A stretch of DNA of 64,000 nt from Loktanella sp. PT4BL (GTDB lineage Bacteria; Pseudomonadota; Alphaproteobacteria; Rhodobacterales; Rhodobacteraceae), in NCBI RefSeq assembly GCF_003201935.1, contig NZ_QJJL01000002.1:248001-312000 (forward strand). The letters run 5' to 3'. Of the stretch, positions 40,810-48,802 are shown one piece after another. Position 1 is the first letter of the stretch. Each line of letters begins with the position of its first letter. The position numbers were made by a program, and so were the translations under genes. The notes under the pieces are model-generated. The model saw only the letters and a list, made by a program, of their open reading frames with translations, was not told the origin of the DNA and did no database searches.

Positions 40810-42304
40810 TGATGAATACTCCTGTCCAAGTTGGTGCGTCATTGCCGGCCACATTCTTAATGCCTTCGCCCGGGAAAGAGGCCGAAATTCCCGACGTTAG
40901 AAAAGTATTGGGATTGATGATGCGGCTGTATTCAAGGAAGACATCATCCGCGAGGTGTGCGTCTGTGACGCCAACGACGACACTCCCAGTTTCATCAACC
41001 CGGGTTGCCTGACCAAATTGGACGGGGCTATTGAGTTCATTGGCGCGAATATGGGCATAGCGAAGTGTCAGCGTATCCATCGGACTGGGCTGGACCCGCA
41101 GCGTGAGCGCGTGCGCATTTACGTTGGAGTTGATGAACGTGGATGCAGACTTTGATCCCGTAGCCCATGCACTCGGGCTCCCCTGATAGAACAATGGATC
41201 AAACCGCTCAAGCTCTGGTGTCTCCGGATCATCACCCGAGAAGGACTGATAGCTGTAGGTCAGTGAGGGCGACCACGGCAATTCTTGCCATGCATATCCC
41301 GCGGTGACGCGGCCCGCCCATGCTTCGAGATCAATTGCATCATTGCGTTCGATGGCTATATCGCCGGTAAATGTCCAGTTCTCCAACACACCTGAAAAAG
41401 GATCTGTCTTGCCATATACATTTAAGGCAGTCGTGCCTTCGCGCGCGCCATCGATCACACTCGGTGGGGCCGAGCCAGGGTTTGCTTGCGGATAGGGTGA
41501 CTCTGAATTCAGTACTTCGACAAACGTCGCGCCGAGGTATCCGCCCTGTGGACCTGCATATCGCAGATCAATACCAGCGATCTCGTTGTTTGCGTCTTTC
41601 GACGGCATCTCGTTGGGGTCCAGATAAAAGGCCGTTCCCGTAAGGCTTCCTTGGGACAGCCGCGCGATCGCCGCACTTTCCCAAGCCTTGCGCGGGCCAA
41701 ATTTCAGGGCCCCCCGTTCGAAACCGCTGGTCGCGCCGTTTGCAACCAGCATTCCCGTGCCCAAAACCAATTCACGCGGACCCAAAGAAACGTCATAGGA
41801 CATCCCGTTCGCCAGATCACCACGCAAGGCCAGATAGGCCTCTTCGAGCGTTGTGGCCCCTGTATCGCCCGTGTCAAACGCATCAGTGCCCAGCGTATAT
41901 GACGCAACCGCTGACAATTTTCCGTAGAGCGTTGCACCTGTCTCGAGCGCATATTCAAAACTCACGCCGGGTTTGATATAGGTCTCCAGCCATTCGGTAT
42001 TTGGTTCAAACGGGGCGGTCGGCGCTGTTACGCCAGCAAGGTCCCAAAACAGCTCTTTTTCCACCGCAGCATTCAGTCCGAACTGAAAATGAGTGCGGAC
42101 TTCCAGTCCGTCGGCGCTGTGCAAGAGCATGGGATCACTGTCTTCTGCTCGCGTTGCAGTCGCGGCGAGCGTTGCCATAACAGCCAATGTCGCTGTCAAA
42201 TTTGCCGATGAGGAATTGTGAGAGCTTCTGGCACGCAAACGCCCGACCGGTCCCGAAACCCAAAATGATATTGAGCCGCCATCAATGTTACGAAAGAACA
42301 TCAT
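40790..42304 (-). CDS. Outer-membrane beta-barrel protein
   Basis: Protein of about 504 residues, rich in aromatic-ended beta strands and closing with GVFINVVFNY, the terminal aromatic signature of outer-membrane barrels. The N-terminal SANLTATLAVMATLAATATRA is the export signal, with cleavage before EDSDP. Segments such as PRELVLGTGMLVANG and RYAHIRANELNSPVQFGQA resemble alginate-export type porins, but this is tentative. The start is uncertain: ATG at 42304 or 42301 precedes a long leader, while a TTG near 42238 would start right at the signal peptide. A run of 13 G (minus strand) lies just upstream of the ATG pair. Followed by the coupled serine hydrolase. Confidence 0.75.
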   Translation of the reverse strand: MMFFRNIDGGSISFWVSGPVGRLRARSSHNSSSANLTATLAVMATLAATATRAEDSDPMLLHSADGLEVRTHFQFGLNAAVEKELFWDLAGVTAPTAPFEPNTEWLETYIKPGVSFEYALETGATLYGKLSAVASYTLGTDAFDTGDTGATTLEEAYLALRGDLANGMSYDVSLGPRELVLGTGMLVANGATSGFERGALKFGPRKAWESAAIARLSQGSLTGTAFYLDPNEMPSKDANNEIAGIDLRYAGPQGGYLGATFVEVLNSESPYPQANPGSAPPSVIDGAREGTTALNVYGKTDPFSGVLENWTFTGDIAIERNDAIDLEAWAGRVTAGYAWQELPWSPSLTYSYQSFSGDDPETPELERFDPLFYQGSPSAWATGSKSASTFINSNVNAHALTLRVQPSPMDTLTLRYAHIRANELNSPVQFGQATRVDETGSVVVGVTDAHLADDVFLEYSRIINPNTFLTSGISASFPGEGIKNVAGNDAPTWTGVFINVVFNY

Positions 42305-42313
42305 GTCTGCCGT

Positions 42314-42326
42314 CCCCCCCCCCCCC
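42314..42326. repeat. Homopolymer tract of 13 C (13 G on the minus strand)
   Basis: An uninterrupted run of 13 identical bases lies 10-22 bases upstream of the ATG at 42304 of the outer-membrane protein gene, between it and the divergent regulator. Tracts of this length slip readily during replication and elsewhere serve as phase-variation switches; they are also prone to sequencing error. Confidence 0.85.
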
Positions 42327-42430
42327 GAAGCACCGCATATTCCAAATGATAAGCGGCCCCGCTTGACATGCAACAGAGTTCGCGCCCAAAATGGGCGTCC
42401 GCGCGCATATACAAACGAGGCGATTAATAA

Positions 42431-42883
42431 TTGGGCAATAGTCAGTTTATCCGAAACAATTTCGACAAGATTTGGCCTGTGCACCTTGCCGGCTTTACCA
42501 AGCTGCTCATCCAGCTACGTGAGCGCTTCGATGGTGATCTGGACCTGATGCTAGTGCTTGCCGTGATCGGAGGCCGGACTCGGCCGGAAATATGGAAGCC
42601 TCAGTTGGTGTCGGCTGAGGAAATGACCAGCAGTGACAGTAGCTATTCCAGCCAATATCCAATCAACATCCAGTCAGTTGCTGAGTTTTCGGGAATTCCC
42701 CGTGAGACCGTCCGTCGAAAAGTTGGCATTCTGCAAGACAAAGGCTGGGTGATACGCGATAGAGATGGGCGACTTTCGGTAACCGACACTGCCGCAATGG
42801 GACTTGCCTCCGAAACAGACTCGACAATTGCCTATCTCGCCGCTCTACGGACCGTGTTCGATGGCGAGGACGATATCAAATAG
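42431..42883 (+). CDS. Winged-helix transcriptional regulator
   Basis: Protein of 150 residues from a TTG at 42431. The C-terminal half has a helix-turn-helix: INIQSVAEFSGIPRETVRRKVGILQDKGWVIRDRDGRL, with recognition-helix pattern IPRETVRRKV as in Crp/MarR-type winged helices; the N-terminal half is helical and could dimerise or bind a ligand. It is divergent from the outer-membrane protein-serine hydrolase pair and may control it through the shared promoter. No close family name is claimed. Confidence 0.78.
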   Translation: MGNSQFIRNNFDKIWPVHLAGFTKLLIQLRERFDGDLDLMLVLAVIGGRTRPEIWKPQLVSAEEMTSSDSSYSSQYPINIQSVAEFSGIPRETVRRKVGILQDKGWVIRDRDGRLSVTDTAAMGLASETDSTIAYLAALRTVFDGEDDIK

Positions 42884-43005
42884 TCGCCATAGCGGCGAAA
42901 GGGCCATTTTCCCGATTTCCACGCAAGCAATTTGACCTAATGTCGCGCAACAACAGCCTACAAGCGGTGTCCGGCTTTTGCGCCGGAACCTTTGGACTGT
43001 CACAT

Positions 43006-44043
43006 CTAGTGCTGGAAATCCGTAATGACCGCAGTTCCCGGAGACGTTGGACCTTTCATTGAGCGCAACTCATCGGTCGCGCCGGACAGAGAAATCTCTC
43101 TTGCAACCATCGGGCTTATGTCCACATCCCCACGCTCAATCATGCCCAAAAGATCCGGGTATTTCCAAGACGGCATCCCGCGTGTCCCGAAAAACGCAAG
43201 TTGCTTTGAATAGATGGCACGCATGTTCACTTCCATAAAACCGCTGCCAGACGGCATGCCAATCTGAACGTGCCGCCCAAGGGTGCCAAGACATTCCACT
43301 GACGCGTTCGTGGTCGCCGCGATCCCGAGCGCTTCCAGTGAGACCTGCGCGCCGCCACCAGTAATATCATGAATTGCCGTCGCGGCATCAACCTTCGCTG
43401 CATTCACGGTAGCGTCCGCGCCATGTTGCATGGCGTGATCCAATTTTTCGTCAACAATATCGACGACCACGACCCGCGCCCCTAGCATCTTGGCCAAGAG
43501 CAATGCCGAAAGGCCGATCCCGCCTGTTCCGTGAATGGCCACCCATTCTCCTGCCCTTACATTTGCCCGATCCGTGAGGGCGTGCCATGCGGTTGTCACG
43601 CGACAGCCAAGACCTGCCGCAAGTGCGGGTGATATTGTCTCGGGAAGATGAACGAGGTTGTGGTCGAACGGTACGGCTACGTACTCGGCATAAGCGCCAG
43701 GTGTGCCAAACCCGGGAACAATTTGGTGGGCGCAGGTGTTTGACACGCCAGTATAGCAGGCAGCACAGCTACCGCAGCCAAGAATAAAGGGCGCGATCAG
43801 GCGGTCGCCGATTTTATGCCGTGCATTTGGTCCTGCCTCGACAACTGTCCCGCAGTATTCGTGCCCGAGGATTGAACCGTTCTGGACCTTGGGGTGCGTA
43901 CCTGTCCACCCGTGATAATCAGAGCGACAGACGCCGCAAGCAGCAACCTCGAGCACAACACCATTATCTGGGCATACCGGATCATCTACCTTTTCAATTG
44001 AGAGATCATCGTTGAAGTCTCTTACCACTGCCGCGCGCATCAT
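43006..44043 (-). CDS. Zinc-dependent alcohol dehydrogenase (MDR family)
   Basis: NAD(P)-dependent dehydrogenase of 345 residues. Catalytic zinc ligands: Cys in CGVCRSDYHGW and the GHEYCG block; structural-zinc cysteine cluster CGSCAACYTGVSNTC; Rossmann loop HGTGGIGLSALLLAK with acidic VVVDIVDEK. Likely oxidises an alcohol or reduces an aldehyde of unknown identity. Lies 51 bases downstream of the TauD-family dioxygenase gene on the same strand; the two probably act in one catabolic route controlled by the divergent LysR regulator. Confidence 0.93.
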   Translation of the reverse strand: MMRAAVVRDFNDDLSIEKVDDPVCPDNGVVLEVAACGVCRSDYHGWTGTHPKVQNGSILGHEYCGTVVEAGPNARHKIGDRLIAPFILGCGSCAACYTGVSNTCAHQIVPGFGTPGAYAEYVAVPFDHNLVHLPETISPALAAGLGCRVTTAWHALTDRANVRAGEWVAIHGTGGIGLSALLLAKMLGARVVVVDIVDEKLDHAMQHGADATVNAAKVDAATAIHDITGGGAQVSLEALGIAATTNASVECLGTLGRHVQIGMPSGSGFMEVNMRAIYSKQLAFFGTRGMPSWKYPDLLGMIERGDVDISPMVAREISLSGATDELRSMKGPTSPGTAVITDFQH

Positions 44044-44094
44044 GTTGTCCTTGCTACTTGTGGATTGTCTGCCTGACCGTAAGTCCGGCGATCC

Positions 44095-44943
44095 CTATCT
44101 GGGCCGGTCACCCTTGACGGTGACGCGGCGTCCCTTTCGTTCCGCCGGCCAATAGTCCCAAATCGCGCGGTGCATGCAACACCGATTATCCCAGAATGCC
44201 ATGTCGTTCAGTGTCCAGCGAAAGCGGATCTGATAATTTATATGCTCTGCATGCTCAAACAGCAGGGCAAGCAAGGCTTCGCTCTCACGATCCGACAACC
44301 CCAGGATCTTTGTTGTGAAAGTACGGTTCACAAACAACGACTTCCTGCCCGTATCGGGATGGGTCCGGACGATCGGGTGCACGGCCTGCGGGCAGTCGAT
44401 GTCAGCGTCCTGCCTACCGCGATCACTATACCTGCCCTTGTAGATATGCTCAGAGCTATGAAGTGCAGACAGGCCCTCTAGCATTGATTTGATCGGCTCT
44501 GACAGGTCGTCGTAGGCCGCGTACATATCGCTGAACATCGTGTCGCCGCCACACGGCGGTGCGATATGGATTTGAAGCATCGTTCCAAGCGGCGGAGTTT
44601 CGTCGCACGAAACGTCAGAGTGCCAGAATTCGCCATTCGCAATTTTGGAGTCTTTCGTTGCATGGATCTCGAAAATCTCTGGATGGCCAACCATGGTGGG
44701 TGCTGCCGGGTGTGCATGCAATGGACCAAATAGCTTGCCAAACTTCACGTGTTGCTCCGGTGGAATTTCCTTCTGGTCTTTGAAAAACAGGACCTGATAT
44801 TTCAGGAAAGCGTCCTGGATTTCAGCGAACTGATCGTCTGGGACGTCCTGACTGAGATCAACACCATAAATCTCTGCACCAAGGTTTGGGCAAAAAGGTT
44901 TTGCAACGATCAGTTTGTAGTCATTTGTTTTCGGGGCAACCAT
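44095..44943 (-). CDS. TauD/TfdA-family alpha-ketoglutarate-dependent dioxygenase
   Basis: Fe(II)/2-oxoglutarate oxygenase of 282 residues. Iron ligands: His and Asp in FWHSDVSCDETPP and the distal His in CCMHRAIWDYWP; the downstream Arg in KGRRVTVKGDRPR region binds 2-oxoglutarate. The N-terminal LGAEIYGVDLSQDVPDDQFAEI and FFKDQKEIPPEQHVKFGKLFG are characteristic. Substrates in the family include taurine, alkyl sulfates and chlorophenoxyacetates; this one cannot be chosen by eye. Divergent from a LysR regulator across an AT-rich promoter region. Confidence 0.92.
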   Translation of the reverse strand: MVAPKTNDYKLIVAKPFCPNLGAEIYGVDLSQDVPDDQFAEIQDAFLKYQVLFFKDQKEIPPEQHVKFGKLFGPLHAHPAAPTMVGHPEIFEIHATKDSKIANGEFWHSDVSCDETPPLGTMLQIHIAPPCGGDTMFSDMYAAYDDLSEPIKSMLEGLSALHSSEHIYKGRYSDRGRQDADIDCPQAVHPIVRTHPDTGRKSLFVNRTFTTKILGLSDRESEALLALLFEHAEHINYQIRFRWTLNDMAFWDNRCCMHRAIWDYWPAERKGRRVTVKGDRPR

Positions 44944-45092
44944 AACAACTCCAGTTTTCTCGGTCGGAAATTATTGAATTGCGCCCAGCATAGACATGAA
45001 CATTATTTGATAAAAACGATAACATTTTGACTTATACTTAAGAAATATTTTACAATTATTATAGTATGTCACTGTCAGGGAGGCGCACAGAC

Positions 45093-45986
45093 ATGAGCAT
45101 GCGCGCACTCCGCACGCTTATCTCAATTCACCGGCATGGTAGTTTTCGTGCCGCTGCCGAGGCTGAAAACCTGACTGCGGCAGCCGTCAGTCAACAGATG
45201 CGCAATCTAGAGGCGTCATGGCAACTCGCGCTGTTTGAAAGGTCCCATAGATCGCCAAAGTTCACGCCAACCGGCCTCGCCTTGGTTGAAGAGGCCGAAG
45301 CCATCGTCGCGGTCTATGACGGCCTCGCTGACAAGGTTCGCTCTGGTGCTGAAGTTGCTGGTGAACTGATCTTGGGCGCAGTCCCAACCACCTTAACTGG
45401 TCTGGTACCGCTTGCTCTGACTCAACTCAAGATGTCGCACCCCGGCATTCGGGTCCGGGTTGTGCCTGGCCTGTCCAATCAGCTCTTGTTGCAAATTGAA
45501 CGCGGACAGATTCATGCCGCCGTCATTTCCAAGCCGGATCTGCTACCAAGATCTTTACGCTTTTCCAAAATTGCTGCCGAAGATCTGGTCCTGCTCGTGA
45601 CCGAAAGCACGGAAAAATTGCCCGTGCTTGAATTACTGCAATCCCAACCATTCATTCGCTTTAATCGGGATGCGGTTGTGGGACGGCAAATTGAAGGTTG
45701 GCTGCAGGCGAACGGGATAGCCGTGAATGACGTGATGGAACTGGAAGGGCTTGAAGCCATTTCCAGCATGGTCGCAGCCGGACTCGGCATTTCCATCGTG
45801 CCAAATAGATGCATCATCGAAAGCGACCATCTTCCCCTGGAAAGGCTACATTTGGGGGATGATGTTCCAAGCCGGTTGCTTGGACTTGTCAGTCGCGCAG
45901 ACTCGCCCAAGGCCATGGTCATTCAAGCAGCAGAGACTGCACTGCTAAAGGCCGTTTCGATTGGAGAATTCCATCTTGGATCATAA
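45093..45986 (+). CDS. LysR-family transcriptional regulator
   Basis: Regulator of about 297 residues. N-terminal winged helix: MRALRTLISIHRHGSFRAAAEAENLTAAAVSQQMRNLE; C-terminal effector domain with GELILGAVPTTLTGLVPLAL and MVAAGLGISIVPNR. The ATG at 45093 has GGGAGG about ten bases upstream; an earlier ATG at 45066 lies before that site. The 150-base AT-rich gap to the dioxygenase gene is the probable shared control region; LysR proteins normally activate the divergent operon on binding an intermediate. Confidence 0.93.
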   Translation: MSMRALRTLISIHRHGSFRAAAEAENLTAAAVSQQMRNLEASWQLALFERSHRSPKFTPTGLALVEEAEAIVAVYDGLADKVRSGAEVAGELILGAVPTTLTGLVPLALTQLKMSHPGIRVRVVPGLSNQLLLQIERGQIHAAVISKPDLLPRSLRFSKIAAEDLVLLVTESTEKLPVLELLQSQPFIRFNRDAVVGRQIEGWLQANGIAVNDVMELEGLEAISSMVAAGLGISIVPNRCIIESDHLPLERLHLGDDVPSRLLGLVSRADSPKAMVIQAAETALLKAVSIGEFHLGS

Positions 45987-46347
45987 GCCTGATCAGATAG
46001 GGTATATGATGAGAAAGGGACGCTTTGAAAGACCGCGCTTCGTTCTAGCAACCTTTCACCAGTCGCTTCAAACGGACGGGGTATTTTGAGGAATACTATC
46101 AATTCTTTCAAACTGGCAATTGAAAGAACACAGTGCTGTTTTGCCTAAAGCGGATACTCGACCGGTTGAAGTTCTATAAGGTTCGGCTTTCCAACAAATG
46201 AAACCTTTGGCGAGAACGGATCATAAACTTTGCATCTTCGGCGAATGTCGGCGTTCAGCCTTGGGCTGCGAGCAGTCATTTGACCATCAGAAACGAACGG
46301 CAGCTGGCTCGCAAAGCGGACCTAGTTCCAAATCGCAGCTCAGATGC
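45987..46347. other. Gene-free stretch of about 360 bases
   Basis: Lies between the LysR gene and the terminator of the ribosomal operon. Frames present are short and lack protein character. It probably marks the right border of the accessory section, as core ribosomal genes begin immediately after it. Confidence 0.5.
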
Positions 46348-46376
46348 AAAAAGGGCGGCCCCAAGGACCGCCCTTT
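46348..46376 (-). terminator. Rho-independent terminator of rplM-rpsI
   Basis: AAAGGGCGG (46350-46358) pairs with CCGCCCTTT (46368-46376), with additional inner G-C pairs across one mismatch; on the minus strand a run of T follows. It starts 21 bases after the rpsI stop. Confidence 0.85.
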
Positions 46377-46397
46377 CGTATCTCTGCCGTCCAGCGA

Positions 46398-46895
46398 TTA
46401 ACGCTTGGAGAACTGGAAGCTCTTACGGGCTTTCGCTTTACCGTACTTCTTACGCTCAACCACACGGCTGTCGCGTGTCAGGAAGCCAGCGGCCTTGAGT
46501 GCGGCGCGCAGGGTCGGATCATAAAGCTGAAGGGCTTTGGACACACCGTGCTTGACCGCACCGGCCTGACCGGACAGGCCGCCACCGGCAACAGTTGCCA
46601 TCACGTCGAACTGGTCAACAACACCGGCAACCTGAAAAGGCTGGCGCAGGATCATCTGCAGAACGGGACGCGCGAAATAGGCGTCCATGGCTTTGCCGTT
46701 GACTGTGACCTTGCCGGAACCGGGCTTGATCCAGACGCGGGCAACCGCATCTTTGCGCTTGCCTGTCGCATAGGAACGTCCCAGATGGTCGCGCACGGGC
46801 TCACGTGTGACAGTTGCTTCGACCGCTGCAGCTGGTGCCTCGGCACCTGTTGCAACTTGGCCCAGCTCTTCGAGCGAGTTTACTTGATCGGCCAT
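46398..46895 (-). CDS. rpsI: Ribosomal protein S9
   Basis: Small-subunit ribosomal protein, 165 residues. The conserved domain runs from [22 protein letters not shown] to the basic C-terminus [14 protein letters not shown], whose tail reaches the P-site tRNA. An extra acidic N-terminal extension of about 38 residues ([20 protein letters not shown]) is normal for this bacterial family. Its ATG overlaps the rplM stop by one base (TAATG), giving tight coupling. Confidence 0.98.
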   Translation of the reverse strand: MADQVNSLEELGQVATGAEAPAAAVEATVTREPVRDHLGRSYATGKRKDAVARVWIKPGSGKVTVNGKAMDAYFARPVLQMILRQPFQVAGVVDQFDVMATVAGGGLSGQAGAVKHGVSKALQLYDPTLRAALKAAGFLTRDSRVVERKKYGKAKARKSFQFSKR

Positions 46896-47356
46896 TATGC
46901 AGTCCTCGTGTTCTTTTTGTTCATGGACTTCACGTCCAGAACTTCGGGCTTCTGGGCTTCCATACCGTGCTCAGCGCCTGCAAAAACGCGCAGGTGGGTC
47001 ATCTGCTGACGGGACAGTTTGCCACCGGGCAGCATGCGCTGAACGGCTTTCATGATGACGCGCTCGGGATGCGCACCTTCAAGGATCTCTGCCTTTGTCT
47101 TGGACTTGATGCCGCCGGGGTGACCGGTGTGCCAGTAGTACTTCTCATCACGCTTGTTACCAGTCATCTGGATTTTCTCGGCGTTGATGACAATCACGTT
47201 GTCGCCCATATCCATGTGCGGTGTGAAAGAAGGCTTGTGCTTGCCGCGCAAGCGCATTGCGATGATCGAGGCAAGACGACCCAGAACAACGCCTTCAGCG
47301 TCGATCAGGATCCATTTCTTGTCGATATCCGCAGGAGTTGCGGTAAAGGTTTTCAT
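46895..47356 (-). CDS. rplM: Ribosomal protein L13
   Basis: Large-subunit ribosomal protein, 153 residues. Pattern: [62 protein letters not shown] and the C-terminal [25 protein letters not shown]. First gene of the rplM-rpsI pair, the conserved order in bacteria. Confidence 0.98.
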   Translation of the reverse strand: MKTFTATPADIDKKWILIDAEGVVLGRLASIIAMRLRGKHKPSFTPHMDMGDNVIVINAEKIQMTGNKRDEKYYWHTGHPGGIKSKTKAEILEGAHPERVIMKAVQRMLPGGKLSRQQMTHLRVFAGAEHGMEAQKPEVLDVKSMNKKNTRTA

Positions 47357-47500
47357 ATTCCACCAAAAGTTTGGAGTGGCTCACGCCACGTGTCATTCGA
47401 TTGGGGCGTTATAAACGGAGCCCGCGCGCAGTCAAGCACGTTCATCACGATAAAATCTTTGCAAATCAATGGCTTGCAATTTAGGTATCTATTTACCCCA

Positions 47501-47920
47501 TTACTTTGGCGGGATGGCATATGTCAGCGTGGCGCGTGCGACGGGCGCCTCCTGCCCTGCACTATAGATCATGGCATCCCCCACAGCCAGAACACGGCCC
47601 AGTTTATGCATCCGCGCGATGCAGTACAAATCCGCCCCCGCAGCCGGTTTGCGCATGAAATCAATGCTGCAATTGGTTGTAACCGCCAAGGCCACTGGCC
47701 CGATCCGCGACAAAATCGCCAGATAAACCGCCACATCCGCGAGCATGAACATCGTCGGCCCCGATACCGTGCCACCCGGGCGCAAATGCTTGTCTTGCAC
47801 CGCCAGCCGCACGGTGAGCCCGTCTTCTGCAAGATCGGTCACCTCAATTTCGCCGGCAACCTGCGGAAAGGCTTCAACCAGAAAGGATTGAAGTCCCGGA
47901 ATATCCATCTTGTGTTCCAT
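47501..47920 (-). CDS. PaaI-type hotdog-fold thioesterase
   Basis: Acyl-CoA thioesterase family protein of 139 residues. Hotdog motif: VQDKHLRPGGTVSGPTMFMLADVAVYLAI, then TTNCSIDFMRKPAAGADLYCIARMHKLGR and VARATLTYAIP. The ATG at 47920 has GGAAGG close upstream; an ATG at 47908 is the alternative. It is divergent from an enoyl-CoA hydratase gene 51 bases away, so both likely serve fatty-acid or aromatic acyl-CoA turnover. Confidence 0.88.
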   Translation of the reverse strand: MEHKMDIPGLQSFLVEAFPQVAGEIEVTDLAEDGLTVRLAVQDKHLRPGGTVSGPTMFMLADVAVYLAILSRIGPVALAVTTNCSIDFMRKPAAGADLYCIARMHKLGRVLAVGDAMIYSAGQEAPVARATLTYAIPPK

Positions 47921-47971
47921 ATCGCCTTCCGCTGCATTACGCTCCGCCCAAGCAACACCGAAAGGAACAAA

Positions 47972-48754
47972 ATGACAATCCTGCTTCGCGAAGACACAGG
48001 CCATATCGCCACCCTGACGATGAACGCGCCCGAGCGTCTGAATGCCCTTTCAGATGCGATGCTGGCCGCGCTGCACGGGGCGTTTGATCAGATCGCAGAG
48101 GACAGCAGCATTCACGCCGTGATCCTGCGGGGGTCCGGCAAAGCGTTCTGCGCGGGCCATGACCTCAAGGAAATGCAGGCCGGACGGCAATCGCCCGATG
48201 GGGGTGCGGCCTATTTCAAGGACCTCTTCGATCGTTGTGCCGCGATGATGCAGCGTATTCAGTCCATGCCCCAACCCGTCATCGCCCAGGTCCATGGCAT
48301 CGCCACGGCGGCCGGTTGCCAGCTTGTGGCAACCTGCGATCTGGCTGTGGCCTCTGACGATACGCGTTTTGGCGTCAATGGCGTGAATATCGGCCTGTTC
48401 TGCTCCACCCCCATGGTGGCCCTGACCCGCAATATCCACCGTAAAGCTGCTTTTGAAATGCTGACAACAGGCCGTTTTATCAACACCCGCGAGGCACAGG
48501 ACCTCGGCCTGATCAACCGGGCGGTCCACACCGATGCATTGGAACGCGACGCCCAAGAGCTTGCCCAGGCCATCGCCAAGAAACTGCCCTCGGCGGTCAA
48601 GATCGGCAAACAGGCCTTTTATGCGCAGGCCCAGATGACAACGGCAGAGGCCTACGCCTATACCGGCGATGTCATGGTGCAGAACATGCTGGTCGACGAC
48701 ACCAACGAAGGCATCAACGCCTTTCTGGAAAAGCGCGATCCGAACTGGTCCTAA
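47972..48754 (+). CDS. Enoyl-CoA hydratase/isomerase family protein
   Basis: Crotonase-fold enzyme of 260 residues. Family signature: MNAPERLNALSDAMLAAL, the oxyanion-hole segments GKAFCAGHDLKEM and IATAAGCQLVATCDLAVAS, then FGVNGVNIGLFCSTPMVALTR. The usual catalytic acids are partly replaced (Cys in IGLFC), so the exact reaction is unsure; relatives include ECHDC3-type proteins. AAAGGA lies directly before the ATG at 47972; a much longer open frame runs upstream across the ribosomal genes but is antisense shadow. Confidence 0.9.
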   Translation: MTILLREDTGHIATLTMNAPERLNALSDAMLAALHGAFDQIAEDSSIHAVILRGSGKAFCAGHDLKEMQAGRQSPDGGAAYFKDLFDRCAAMMQRIQSMPQPVIAQVHGIATAAGCQLVATCDLAVASDDTRFGVNGVNIGLFCSTPMVALTRNIHRKAAFEMLTTGRFINTREAQDLGLINRAVHTDALERDAQELAQAIAKKLPSAVKIGKQAFYAQAQMTTAEAYAYTGDVMVQNMLVDDTNEGINAFLEKRDPNWS

Positions 48755-48802
48755 CCTGCGTTATTACTGGCCCGAAAATATCCCCGCCGGAGGCTCCGAC
48801 AC

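Noticed and set aside
46814..48754. A 646-codon open frame running through the ribosomal genes into the enoyl-CoA hydratase
   Set aside because: The first 385 codons are antisense to rpsI, rplM and the thioesterase; the hydratase has its own ATG with a ribosome site at 47972.
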